DNA of 64,000 nt from Gorsachius magnificus (lineage: Eukaryota > Chordata > Aves > Pelecaniformes > Ardeidae), in assembly GCA_034008185.1 (NCBI GenBank), contig CM067086.1:67812286-67876285 (forward strand), in the 5' to 3' direction. Below are positions 34,001 to 46,861 of the stretch, one piece after another (the stretch's first letter is position 1; each line of letters starts with the position of its first letter). The notes below the pieces were generated by a model. That model searched no databases, had not been told where the DNA came from, and saw nothing but the letters and a program-made list of their open reading frames with translations. The position numbers and the translations under genes are program-made.

Positions 34001-36410
34001 TGCCGCTGCTGGATTCTGCGCAGGGCTGTGTTCAGCTTGCCTCCGGCTGCCTGCTAGAGGTGCACCACCGTGCTCGTGGCTCTTCCCGGTGGGAAATGTC
34101 TCTGTGGCTCTGTCCCCATCAACGTGTTGGTGACAGGAGGATGTCCCTGTGCTGGGTACCAGCCTGCGAGCTTTGCACATGGCAGCAGTATCAGGATTAT
34201 TCAGATCCTTGGAGCTGCAAGAGAGGTTCAAGCCCGGTAGGGAGTTGTGGCTCCCTGTCCCTCTCTCCTGAGCAAACCTTTCTGATGGTAAAATGGCTTT
34301 GGGGCAGCTTCTTTCTCTGCAGGGCAGCAAATTGTGCAGCTTTAAAGCAGCTGAGGGGCTGGTCCTGAGAGCTCAGTGCCAGAGCATCTGTGTTACCTAC
34401 GTGATGGAAAACAATAACAATAAAAAACCCCAACCCTCTGTAGCAAGTAGCTAGGGATAGCAATTGAAAAGCAGCTTCCTCCTTGAAAACAAAGCTAAAA
34501 TATGTTTTTGAATTACTTTGTGCACATTAAAACACCTGAATTGTCACCTTGTAATTTTGTAAACACTCTAAATATTCTTTCCTTTTTCCTATTCTACTGC
34601 TCCCATCTTTTAAATCTAGTGGGAAGGCGGTGTAGTACAAACTGTAATGCCTTCTTACCTTATTGCTGCCTTAACTAGGCATTTATTGCCCAATATACAA
34701 TGAAGACTAGGTGCCAAAACCTTGAATTTCCTGAGCTCATCGCGAAAATTGCATTTTGTTTCTTCCTAAAGCTGATGGTTACAGACTCTGAAGGTGCACA
34801 GATGTGAAGCTCAAACTTATTTGTAAGCAAAATGATTTATGGAGAGCTGCTGATTCCCCTAAAGAACAGGTAAAATCAAAATACTCTTCAAGGACTTTGC
34901 ATTAGTAGCAAACAACTAATATGTGCTTTCCTGTAGGGAAATAATGTTGTCTATTTGGAGCCAAGTAAAAGATACTGATGCCTATGCTTTCAGGGAGATG
35001 AACCTCTAATTGCTGAAATAGAGTTTATAGGGGATTTGGACTGTTGAAAGAACACTAAATTGCATTGCATTATGCACCAGATAAAATCTACGTTTGTCAG
35101 AGGTTCCGGGAGGAATTTGCAAGGCTTTGGGTAAAACTCTGGCTTTTAAACTCTTCCTCATGCTATAAAAATGAAGCTGCCTGACATGCTCAGATAGGAA
35201 AAAAGCCTAATTCCTTCAGGTAAGCTGTGGGGACACAGGTGCTGTGAAAGCCTGTGCCTCGTGGTGACCCTCAGGCATGTGGGGGTGATCTTCAACTCGC
35301 TGAGATCTGGTTTATTGCAGCAGGTGGCTTGTGGGACCGGGCTGGGGGTGATCGTCAGGCTCTTGTCCCACTTGCAGCATCTCGAGGTGAGCGTGAGGCC
35401 CAGCAAGGTGGATCCCTGTCACCTGGGTCAGGATCCGGCTCCTTGTCCTTCCCCAAGCCCCTGCCATGGGGTTCAGTTCCCCAGCTGGGATAACGCTTGC
35501 TGCACCATGAGGTGAGTTGAAGCAGGGACCACAGCTTGTCCCCAGGGATGTGGATATTCCCAGTATTGACTCTACTGAATTCCTGCACGGAGCAAGCTCC
35601 AGCTGGGGCGGCTGGGAGGCTGCCAGTGATGCTCGGAGCAGAGTATGCTGAGCGAAAAGCTGTCATTACTCCAGCCCCAAGCTGAGGGAAAGGGAGCGGG
35701 GAGTTTTGCGAAGAAACGGGGTGTTTGGCCATGGTTGCTTTGAGCAGGCGCAGGGTGGGAGCTGCTGCTCCCAGCGCAGCTTTCTGAGTGCTCCCGGGCT
35801 CTCACGCCTGCTGGATGTTGGTCAGGCGGCATGGGGCTCAACCCGGAGAGGTGCAGGGGGTGTCTGGTCCAGGCACGGATGAGGTCTGGTGACTGCCCCG
35901 GTGAAGGTGCTGTGGAAGTGGTCCTCTGTGGCATGCCAGTGGGTCACCCCACGCCAGCTCTGCAGATCACTGGTGACGGCGCTCGGTGATGCTCAGGTGC
36001 AATGCCGGGCAGCCTTTCTCCAGGAGTGACTCTGGGCAAGGTCTCCATCCACCCAAACTCTCCATGCACCCACCCTGCGGGGGTCTGTGCCGGGAGGAGG
36101 CTTGCGGCAGAGTACAGATTGCCAACGCCACAGGAACGGGGGGATTTCTGCCATCCCCGAACACGCGCGGCTTCGGCGTGGAGGGCTGAGCAGCATCTGC
36201 AAGAAACCCCAGCGTAGCAGTCCGTGGCTGAGCACAGAAGCTAGATGGCACAGTCTGCCCGTGCTTTCGCTGCTGTTGTGAGGGCTTGGGCGAGATGCGG
36301 GCCTGCAGCGAGGTGTGCCTGAGCAGCCGTGTCCAGAAATACGTGGCTTTTCTCGGTAAGCCTTAGCACGCAGGGAGTTTGTGCTGCGGGTGACTTGTGC
36401 TTGCTTTTTT
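31096..36410. other. Intergenic DNA downstream of RPS29
   Basis: No gene, CR1 copy or LTR recognised. Ordinary mixed-composition DNA with short T-tracts (31906-31918, 33159-33170). Scattered open frames do not resemble known proteins. Start of the gene desert. Confidence 0.5.
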
Positions 36411-36427
36411 TTTTTTTTTTTTTTTTA
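36404..36427 (+). repeat. Poly-T tract
   Basis: Uninterrupted run of about 22 T (line through 36405-36426). Confidence 0.8.
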
Positions 36428-36558
36428 AGACATCTCTGTGGTTTGGATCCTTGCACCAGCGCTGGATGGCAGGATTGGGGCACAGTCCACAGCTCTGCCC
36501 CTCTCCTTGGGTCCTGTGTGACTGTGGTGGCATCACAGGTGTGACACCAGAACTGAAA

Positions 36559-36714
36559 TTCCTTTCCCTTTCCTTTCCCTTTCCCCTTTCCCCTTTCCCC
36601 TTTCCCCTTTCCCTCCCTTTCCCCTTCCCCTTTCCCCTTTCCCCTTTCCCCTTTCCCCTTTCCCCTTTCCCCTTTCCCCTTTCCCCTTCCCTTTCCCCCT
36701 TTCCCCCTTTCCCC
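36559..36714. repeat. Pyrimidine microsatellite (CCCCTTT)n
   Basis: About 155 bp of nearly pure pyrimidine on the plus strand, mainly ccccttt and ccctttcc units. It is a mirror-symmetric polypurine:polypyrimidine tract able to form triplex (H-DNA). Confidence 0.93.
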
Positions 36715-39700
36715 GTGATTGTTTTTTGGTGGTGTGCGTTTTTGTTTTTTTTTTTTTCCTTCAGCTTTGGGCTCAGCTTCACTGCCAGCCTCATGCTCTG
36801 GTCCTGCACATGCTGTCATTTTGCATAGAAAGCTTAAAAACATACCCCAAACAGGAAAATGCTGTTTATCCCCGGTCAGGTCATCCCTGGCTTTCTCCAG
36901 CTTAATGCTGAGCTCCTCTGATTCTTTACAAGATTGTGCAGAGCTATCCCCATCCGGGCCGGCACCACAAATACTCCTGAACTCGAGGGCATTTATTCAT
37001 AAATATATTTTGGAATATGGTCTAACTTGCATCTGCGTGTCACTTCACGTGGCTAAAAGCTCCGCTGAGTGCTAGGACGATGCTCTCTGCCTGGGAGGAG
37101 AGCATCGCCCCTGTGCCCGCATCCAGCTGTAGCTCTGCTAGCACTGAAGCCCCAGCGGATTTTGGTAAAACACAGAGATTTCTCACCCCTGATTTCTGCA
37201 GGGGGCCAATACTAAACAGGCTGGCTCCGCAGCGATGCTCACCTATTGCAGGCTCCTGGTTTACAGTTTTGCTTGCTCCTTTGGCACAGTCCTCTGCTAA
37301 ATGGGCCCCATCCCAGCGCCTGGATGACCCCCACCCCCTCGGGCACAGGGGTGCAGCACCCACCACTGCCCGTGCAGCCGCGCTTCTGCTCCGAGCGTTT
37401 CATAACGCGGCGAGATGAACATCGAGAAAACCCCAGGCAGATGGGATTTGGCTGGCTGTGCGGTGAGCAGAAGTGCTTCTAAATAAAACATTTTCAAAGA
37501 CTGGCACTAGGCATCAGTGGCTCTCTAATTCGCGCCGCTTGTTGGGAGTGTGTGTTCGTCGCAGACAATGTTTATTTATGGCATGTAAAATCTATTTCAA
37601 TCAAATAATTTCCATAACTGAATATTTATGCCAACATCCACTGAATGCTCCTTGACTAAACTGAAAACTATTTATTCAGTTATAAATGTTTACTTGCTTA
37701 GTGTTTAAAAACTGCTTTAAACAAACTTTAAAATCAAATTGATGTCTTCCCCGTTAGCAGGATTTCCACTGTATTCTAGACATCAGCTTGCTGAGCAATG
37801 TATAATATTTTATTATAATTTCAGCTCGAATACCTGCTGTATATTTATACCCTCTAATGGCACTCATGACTAGACTTGCAACAGAGCTGCTGCTGCTCTC
37901 CCTTCTCAAATATCTTGGTCCTACGAGGCCGGATCAGTTAGAATAGCACTTTATTGCGCCAAATGCTCAGTGCTAAGTCTTAAATAATATTGTGCGGAGG
38001 AAACCCCAGGTCGCTGCCTCGTTCTTGATAGTGGAGTCCAGGAGTGTCTTGTAATTAGGATGAGTCCGGAAGCCTGAGAGTTTGGAAAATGTGTTTATGC
38101 CCCGAGGGAGTGCGTTGTATTTGCAGCTTGGGAAGCAGATGATTTTATACTCCTCGAAGGGAAAGCTGCACCTTTTCCTTGCGTGCTTGCCGTGGGATGG
38201 GCGGCAGCGGTGTGGGTAGGTGACCCGCAGCCACCGTGGCACGCTGTGCCAGTAATCACAGGGAGGCTGAGATTTGCCCCCAGGCAGAGCATCATCCTGC
38301 ACTGGGGGGGGGTGTGTGTTTGTGCCCCCCCCTGCCTGTGATTTTCCAGGCTGCAAAGCCCCTGTTGGGACTCGTTGGGAGCGGTTTTGGGCTGTGCACT
38401 AGGTTGCTCCTTGCTTTTTTGAGCAGCTGGGGAGGTAGGTGGTGGCAGGGATAGAAATCAGGTCTGCTGCATTTGCAGAGGAGTTGCATCCAGCTCAGGT
38501 CTGTGATTTTGGGGGAAAAAAAACCCCAAAACAAACCAGAACAAGAGGTTGGGGGGGGGGGGGGGGGGCAGAAAGGGGAGCTGAAATACTGAGGAGTGCA
38601 GGGGTGATGACCTGGGCTCTGTCATGGGGAAAAATAACTTGGGCCACTTCCCTGCCATGATGAGGGGTCCTGCGGGGACAGGGGACGGAGCGGTGCTGGC
38701 TCAGCCCAGTGCTCAGCCAGAGCTGTGTCCCCTGGGACAGAGGCAGTGGCCGTGCTGGGCCACCAGCCACCGCTGCCTGTCCCACCCATCCCACCCCAGC
38801 TGGGGCTCCCCAGGACGTGGCCCCTGCGAGCGGGTGGCGGGGTCTGCACAGAAAGCCAGGAGCTGATGCCTACGTTGCTGAGCAGGACTGAGCCATTTAA
38901 TTACTTGTAGGATAGAAAATAAGTTATTCCTTCTCTTGCATCACTTGAGAGGCTGAAGCTGCCCGTCCTCTCCCTCTCAGCCACTTCAGCCCCGGCTGGC
39001 TTTATCCCACAGCCGTGTCAAGTCACTGCCTTCGCAGCCTGTGGGTTTTTATCATTTTCTTCTGGTGTCAGATCGAAAGAGCCCTGTCGGCTGGCGATGG
39101 TGGCTTAAAGTTAATATTTCATCAGAGCAAAGGCATGTGGGAGCGAGGGACCCTTTTTTTTTTTTTTTTTTTTTTTTTGCTGCATTGACAGTTGTGCTTG
39201 CATTTAATAAAACGACTCCAAAAGGGCTGGTGTGATGCTTCCCCTGGGGCCTCGGCCAGGAGGGGCTCGTAGGTGAGCTCTGCAAGGGGAAATCGGTGCC
39301 AAAGCTGGGGTTTTCTTGGATGCGGTCTGGCAAAGAGCACAGCTGAAGTCCTGCCTCCGGTTAAAGCTTCACACTTTGCAGTGGGGGCTTTGCGTGTTCA
39401 GTAGTGCGGTCTCCTTGCTGTGCTCTTCTCCATCTTCCTCCTCCTGGGCCTGCAGTAGCTCTGCAGAATGGGGATTTTGTACAGGAAACGTGAGAATTTT
39501 AACTGGGATTTCACATAGGCTGTAGAAATCTCCTCCTAAGCAAACACCTGGGATCCCGACATGTCTGCAGTGCCTTCTGATGGCTTAATTACTTTTTGCT
39601 TCTCCGTTATCTCCCCTGCATGGATGGGAAAAACGTTGCCTTGCTCAGAACAGCAGGTGAAAGCCAGCAGCCAACCCCTGCCTGGGGGCTTAGCTTTGCC

Positions 39701-42315
39701 CGCGACCGCTTTTTCTGTTCAGCTGATTTTCTGGAAGATCTGGGAACACAGATACGTACTTTTTTGCGTGTGTGCAGGCGTTGTTTATCAGCCCTTTGAT
39801 TGCGTAAACCCTGGGTAAGCACTATACAAACCCTGGCAAATAGATGGGCTGTGGCTTAGGAGAGCAGAAAATCCTCTGGAGTTATGACCTGGGTTTATGG
39901 CATCTTGTCTGCGACACCGGTGTGTTCACATGAGCCGTAAAACTCGGTTATGTTTCCCCTGCTCTTTCCCAGTGTGTGATGTAAGGTGTCACAGCGGCCA
40001 GTGGCATAAAATTGATGCCTGGCTCGGTGCCCCTGGGTGCTCGTCCCAGCGTGCGGCAGGGCTGTGGCCGGGGGCCCGGGGCTGTGGCACTCTCGTGGGA
40101 TTTGGGCTACCTCTGATGGCTCGCCCTTCTAAAGACTTTGTGGGACAAAGTGGGTCCCACAAGTCTGGATATTCTCAGGCAAGAAATATTGAGGTCCGAC
40201 TGTGCATCACCCATAGAGCTTGTGATGAATTTTGGAGGGATACGGGACATTTCCACATTTTTTGGGAGCGTTTGGGTTGGACTTGAATGATCACGAGCAG
40301 ATGCTGATGTTCCCCCTATGCGAGGTGATACATGAAGTCATGGCTAATCAATGTTTCCTCTGATACAAGCGGATTTGGTAGCAGGGAGGGAGATGGTATT
40401 TTGGGATCACCCCCATCCAGAAATGTGTCCCTCCCCTTTTAGCTGGTGGTCGGGTTTGAAGCCCACCTTGGGCGATTGGTGCAAACACGTGGTTGAAGAT
40501 TTGGTGTCCGTTTCCAAAGCTCCGTTACCCCTCTGCAGCGAGGCGGCGCTTGCTGAGACGCCAGCTAGAACGGAGCCGTGCGGGGCACGTTAAATGGTGA
40601 TTTGTAGGTGTAAAGCCATATTCCATTGCAGTGATAAATGCAGTAAAGCACATTACTATTATCTGAGGGCTGAATGGGGAGGTTTTTAATAGCTATGTTA
40701 GCACGCCGCTGGCAGGGCTTCCCAGGGGCGAAGCGAGGGGTTGCTGTTGCTGGAGGGGACGGAGAGCGGGGTGAGGTGCTGCACCCATCGGGGACTGACC
40801 CGATCCCAAATGGACGTTGTCCCACCAGCACTGGCAGGGTCTGGTCCCTGCATGATGGCTGTGCTTCCTTCTGCTGGCAAGGCCAATTACAGGAGCTAAT
40901 GAAGAGAGGGGAGTTGGTCACCACTTGCTTTTATTCCCCAAATGTCAGAGCTCCTGAAGCATATTCTGGCATTTAAAACAAATGACTGCAGAAGAGCCTT
41001 ATCGGCACAGGGTTTTATGTAGCTCACAAAGTCCCATCTGCAGTGCCGGCTGGCTGGTCCCGTGTGTCCCTTCTGCCGTGGCAAAAAATGCAGGGATTTA
41101 TTCTAAGCAGACTTGGGATGTGGGATCCTCGTGGGGATGGTGCAGAAAGGGACCATTACTCACACGAACCTTAAGGCGCTTTCTGCTGGGCTGCTTGTGC
41201 CTGGCTCAGCAGAGGCTCAGACTTTGTTCTCAGAGGATGGTGAACCCCCTTGTATTTCTCCGAAGCCAGACTGAAATGTGGCTGCCAGGTGGCTTTGCAA
41301 TGTTTTTCCTTTCAGCTCCGCGGACGCACCCTCTCTGGAGGAACCCCAGCAGATTTTCCCTCTGGCTGTGCCTTTTGCTGTCCCTGTGCTGGGGAGGCTT
41401 TCCCTCCCTGGAGGACAACTGGAAGCTGCAGTGGTTTTGCTCGTGCTTTGGGTCTTTTCCCACCTGCAGACACCTGCTCTGGCATCGGGGTCCAGGTGCT
41501 CCAGGGAAACCTCCCCACTCAGTTTGCCTTTGGGTCCCTCCAGGGCACCCTGTGTTTCACCAGCCCCTGCCACAGCTGCTGCAGCCAGGCTATGAACCAG
41601 ATTGCTGGAGGGATTTGGGCTTAAAAACTGAAATTAGCACCTTGCTCTGTTCCCCAGCCCCCTTGGGACATTTTGTGGCCAGTCTCAGTCTTCAGCTAAG
41701 GTCCTCCATCCATCCACATCTGCCCCAGAACTTGGCCATGGTCCCTGTTGCACCCACACCAGCCCTGATGTGTCTTTGCAATTTGATATTTATGCCTTTG
41801 ATAGTTATATCTTTGCAACCGAGGGCAAAAGATAAATACTTTAAGCAAGGAGTCTTGTTTGCAGAGAGGCTGTCCCAAAAATACTGGAGGGGTGGGTGAA
41901 AAGGATGGAGCAATGCCCCCCTCCCCGGAGGGCTGGCTAAGGCTGTGGGTGCCTGTCCTGTAACACAAAAAAAATTACATTTTCTGGTTTGAGAGCTGAT
42001 CAAAGCATTTGCTGAAAACTCAGTTTCTAGGGTAAAGAATGAAGGACTGACAAATAACCCTTGAATCTTTTATTACAGAGCAGCATCATTTATCTTATCC
42101 CTGCCAGCGCCATATTTCAAAATATATATCAGAAAGATGATGTGTCTCTCCCACTTGCAGTTTTTTGCCTTAAAGGGCATCCGCTCTCCTTCTGGGGGAC
42201 TGTGGGTCCCCCAGGGCATTTTTATAGCGTGGCTGCACTCGGGGTTTCCCGTTTACTTTCCCCCTTTACCAGTGGCAGCGCCCTGGGTTGCACTGTGAAG
42301 ACCAGAGCCCTTGTA
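36715..42315. other. Gene-desert block with AT-rich candidate regulatory DNA
   Basis: No gene is supported. Includes an AT-rich block at 37480-37900, G/C runs at 38306-38313 and 38550-38568, and T25 at 39154-39178. A 305-codon ATG frame at 40982-41899 has no recognisable similarity. Confidence 0.5.
39154..39178 (+). repeat. Poly-T tract (T25)
   Basis: 25 T in a row. On the minus strand it is a poly-A tail about 25 nt after an ATTAAA, which could mark a retrocopy end. Confidence 0.85.
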
Positions 42316-42933
42316 TTGATATCGGTATATTGAAATTGATATAATAGATATTGGGTCAAGCTGCATGGTGCTGGGCTTTCTATTGGTGTGTAGAAAGGGG
42401 TTGATCACACCCCAGTGTTTTGGCTACTGCAGAGCAGTGCTCGAGCAGCATCAAGGCTGTGCCTCCAATATTTCCCACCCCCCACCAGTGGGCTGGAAGG
42501 GGGCAAGATTTTGGGAGGGGACATAGTCAAGACACCTGACCCAAACCAACCAAAGGGATATTCCATACCATGTGACATGGGCCAAGATATAAAAACTAAG
42601 GGAAAAGGAAGAAGGGGGGGGGACATTCATCTTTTGTGACATTTTGTCTTCTGGAGGAACAACTATGTACACTGAAGCCCTGCTTCCCGGGAAGTGGCTG
42701 GACACCGCCTGCTAATGGGAAGTAGAGAATAAAGTCTTGTTTTCTTTCCTTTTGCTACTGCACGCGGCCTTTACTTCTGCTTTTTCTTTATTAAACTGCC
42801 TTTATCTTGACCCATGAGTTTGTTTTTTTTTTTTCCTTTCCATCTCATTCTCTCCCCGCCTGTCCTGCTGAAGAGGGGGAGTGATAGAGCGGCTTGGTGG
42901 CACCTGGCATCCAGCCAAGGCCAAACTACCGCA
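42316..42933 (+). mobile_element. Avian endogenous retrovirus solo LTR (plus orientation)
   Basis: Recognised by features shared with the LTR at 46862-47428: the gcagagcagtgctcgagcag region, agggatattccataccatg, a TATA box (gatataaaaac, about 42586), AATAAA at 42728-42733, cctttatcttgacccatgag, and a 3' end in gagggggagtgatagagcgg and ggccaaactaccgca. No internal retroviral genes flank it, so it is a solo LTR. The 5' boundary is approximate because it has diverged. Confidence 0.75.
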
Positions 42934-44283
42934 CCCCTGAAACCTGTGCCGTGGGCTAGGGTGACAGAAAAGGGAATACAAGACAGAAAGTGTAAAAGGT
43001 AACATTACTTCTTTGGTGTTTTTTATCAGAGGGCTGAGTGTAATTGGCATGGGAAGAGCTTTGAGCAGCAAGAAGGCATAAAATGGGCTGGTTTGGGGCT
43101 CTGCAATGGGACCTTGAGCTGCGACACGTGGCTTTTGAGGACTTAAACTGGCTGGTGTCTAAAGCTGAGACATCTATTTTATGTACAGGTGTGTGAGCAC
43201 ACGCATGTGCATGGATTTTCCCTCTGTCTCTCCTCTGTGCAGGTGCTAAGGATGTGACGACGGGCGAAACCCTGGGGGTGACAGTGGCTGGGGTGACCCC
43301 AAAGCATTTGCTCCCAGCCCCTTTGGCATGGATAGAGCTGTTCAAAAGTGTCCTGTCTGCAGGAGGTAACTTTTAATTACTTTAAAATAAACATGTATTT
43401 CTGGCTCTTTTTGGCTTTGGTGAGTGGGTTTCTTCTCTGCAGAGGGATGAAGCAAACCCGGTAAATAATGCTCTGCGGCGGCAGTAGCTGGATGGCTGCA
43501 ACTGGAAAGGTCTCGGCGCGTCTGGAGGGAATGGAATAGATTGATTTATGATTTTAACAAGCTTGGCTGGGTAGGGAATCATGCCTATATGGTTTAAAAG
43601 TCATGAAGAGATATTAATCAAAATTAAGGCTGCTCTAAGAAGGTATCCGAGCCAGTGGTCCGGTTCCTGGCTAATTGATTACACAACTAAAGCATCGTTG
43701 TCCCTACAGAGACAGTCAAAGGACAGCTTGGATGGGAGGTCTCGGGGTTTAATACCAGATGGGGAAGCAGAGGGTTGGAACAAAGGGCGTAATGAGGAAT
43801 AATAGGAATCGGTTAGAGGGACTGCGCGCTTGTCCCCATTGATTAGGCTGCATGTGAAGGGAGAAAATGATTAATACAAACACGTACATGAGAAGCAGCA
43901 GTGACATTTCTAGAGCTGCAGCCTGAAATCACACGCTGCCAAAGGTCGGAGCCGTCTGGGCAGGGAGTAAACGCTGGCAGCGGAAAAGTGGTCTTTTTGG
44001 GGCAAAAGCCCGCCCGTGTGCCTCCGGAACCAGCCCAGCCAGGTCTGTGGCTGTGTTGGCAGTTGTGCCATCCCACCAGGCTGCTTCATCATCTTACTCC
44101 TGCATTAATTGTCATTCTGATGGAAAATGCCTTAAAACGGCTGTGGGGGCTGGTGTTGATGGGGCTGCCTCCCACCCGGCTGATGCTTCCCCAGGAGTTT
44201 TCCAAACCCTGCTTTCTGCTTGTCTGCACAAGGTGGTTGTGTTGTAGGGTAAAGATCAGGCTCAAAGCCTTTTAGTTTTCCTT
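42934..44283. other. Gene-desert block with homeodomain-motif-rich segment
   Basis: No gene is recognised. Segment 43530-43720 is AT-rich with several TAAT-core sites and looks like a candidate conserved non-coding element. Confidence 0.4.
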
Positions 44284-44662
44284 TAGCTTCTTTAGCCTGA
44301 AGAAGAGAAGGCTGAGAGGGGATCTCATCAACACGTACAAATCTCTCAAGGGTGGATGTCACGAGGACAGAGCCAGACTCTTCTCAGTGGTGCCCAGTGC
44401 CAGGACAAGGGGCCATGGGCACAAACTGAAGCAGAAGAGGTTCCAGTTGAAAAGAGGAAGAACTTGTTGACTTTGAGGGTGCCCGAGCGCTGGCCCAGGC
44501 TGCCCAGGGGGGCTGTGGAGTCTCCTTCTCTGGAGATCTTCAACCCCCGCCTGGACGCTGTCCTGTGCCCCCTGCTCTGGGTGAGCCTGCTTGGGCAGGG
44601 GGGTGGCACTGGGGGAGCTCCCGAGGGCCCTTCCAACCCTTGACATTCTGTGATTCTGTGAA
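44284..44662 (+). mobile_element. CR1 LINE, 3' fragment (second subfamily)
   Basis: ttagcctgaagaagagaagg, gaggggatctcatcaacacg, ccaggacaaggggccatggg, gagcctgcttgggcaggggg, ending in cattctgtgattctgtga. Same subfamily as 29537-29818, opposite strand. Confidence 0.94.
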
Positions 44663-46861
44663 CCTTTTCTTTTAGGGGAAAATTGCATCTGCAGTCCTCT
44701 TCCTTGCCTCCAGCTGGGATGCATGCCATGCTTTGCCCAGTGTGGTTTGACATTGCATTGCCCTTGGTCTTCATGGCACAAGGCATCTCTGGACATCCCC
44801 CTGTGGTCTGGGAGCTACATGCACAAAGCAGTGATGCCAAATTAACCTCCTTCCATAGCCTGAACTCTTGCAATGGTGCAAATATGCCAGGAGGTCTTAC
44901 TGCAAATCTCCACATCTTTTGGACCCATTGAAAGGAGATGGGTATGGATTAATTGAACTCCTTGTGAGGGTTCCCAGTGAAGCCTCCAAATTTCTCCAGG
45001 CATGCTCAGGTATTATTAGTTTCCATTGCTTCAGGCTTGGAAAAGTCATGTTGGTGATCTCACAGGATTAGCTGCGGAGATCTGAGGATTTAAAAAGTTT
45101 CCAAAAGGTACATAGGCTTGAGTGCTCGCCCAAACCAAGCAAAACCCCTGGTAGTAAAATTTATTTGCACTTCATATTTAATATGAAGGACTCTAGGCTC
45201 CTGCACATAATGAGTTTTGCAATTAAATTAAATCTTAGCTGCACTGAAGCCACATTTCCTACTGGGAATTTGGCCAGCCCCACATGTCCTTCCTCAAGGG
45301 CCCCCAAGCCCAATGCTTGCAGCCAGGTCCAAGGACTTTGGTGGCCTTTCTTTGGGGTGGCATGCTGGCAGCTGTGGCTAGGCTCCTGCCCAAATCTGAC
45401 CCTGCGTTCTGTGTAAAAGTCTATCAGATGCAGGCTCTGAGAGCAAGATGTTCCTGTCTTGCGAGAACACTTGTCTTAGACTCTGCTCCGGTTGGGTTTT
45501 GCAGCACTATCTACTGAATGGTGGACATTTATTTGAATCTATGGGATGAATGGAGAGTGCTCAGAAACAGGGGTTGAAGGATGGTTGGAAATGCTCACTT
45601 TCTGCCATTTCTGACAATGTCACCTGTGCAAGGTGATACGGGTGCTCCTTGAGGTTGCTCATCACTGCTTTTGCACATGCAAGCTAAGGAATCGTGAGTA
45701 CAAGTGAAAACCTGGGTGCTTAAACATCACCTTGATGAGTCTTGCTGCTTTTCAGGGCTGAGCAGGCTCATTTGCAGCTTCCCTGGTTATTTGCAATTGT
45801 TTTATTCCTCATACAACGCGGCGTAGTCACCTGTGCCTGATCCCTCCCAGCTGTAAACTGGACAATATCTATCGGTGATTTATCCTGCCTTTTCCTGTTT
45901 TGGACCGCACCCTATGGCATACAGAGCCACGGCTCCGTTTGGTGGGTCTGGTGATTTTTGCCTCTCAAAAGCAGTGTTCTCACTGACTTTGAAATGATCT
46001 CCCCCTCCTTTTCCCTTCCTCTTCAATCACAGCTCAGGCGTAACTCAATGAGATCAATAGTTACGGTCACGAAAATGAGAGAAGGATGGATCCTCTATAT
46101 GCATCACAGAGAGAAATGCTGCATTTGCTCTATTTTCTGCAGCTCAGCTTCCAGCCCAGGTGTCCATCTTCCCAAAGAGGTAATGCCGCGTACTTCAGCC
46201 TTTCTCTGCAAGAAAGCTGCTTTGATGATGGCACTTTCAAAGCCAATGGCAGTCTGATCAGATAAATGTATTGGTCCCCAAACAAGCTACAGTGCCCATC
46301 CTCATGCTCCTTTCTTCTCTATCTGCTGGATAATGCAGAAGGTGACTATGGGGCAATCTCACGGTGCCGCGTGCGGGAGGAGCAGCTCACCGGCTGTAAC
46401 CAGCGCCTGCTCGTCCCCAGGCAGGGTGGTGGATGGGTGACGTGCCGCTTTCTGCACACCATGACGTTCAGCCCGAGCTGGAGTTGCAGCCAGAGTACAT
46501 AAATCTGCAAAACACTTCATCGGCCGGTGTCTCGAACCAGGGTCTCAAGCTGTCTCTCCCTGCGGAGTTTGGTCTTACCTGCAGAAATGTCCAGCTCAGC
46601 AGGTGGCTAATTACCACCATCAAAACTTTATATGCAGTTTGCTCAGGGGTGAGCTCTTGCCAGGGCATGAGAAATACAGGTTTGACACAAAACTCATTTT
46701 AAAGCATCCGTAACTTTTCTGAGCAAAGGCACAAGAGGGAGACAGGAATCATATAGGAGCCAAGAGCGGGATGGGTGGTGACCACCTCGGGATCAGTCCA
46801 GGAGCGACGCAGCCAGGATGCGCCAGGGTGAGCCACCATTTGCTGCAATCCTATCGATCTG
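44663..46861. other. Gene-desert block, nothing recognised
   Basis: Mixed-composition DNA without a recognisable gene, RNA or repeat. Confidence 0.5.

Noticed and set aside
36241..36843. 200-codon Lys/Gly/Glu-rich minus-strand frame
   Set aside because: Translation of the CCCCTTT microsatellite plus a poly-T tract.
46515..46545. tRNA-like B-box (ggttcgagac on the minus strand)
   Set aside because: No cloverleaf, A-box or acceptor stem could be built around it.
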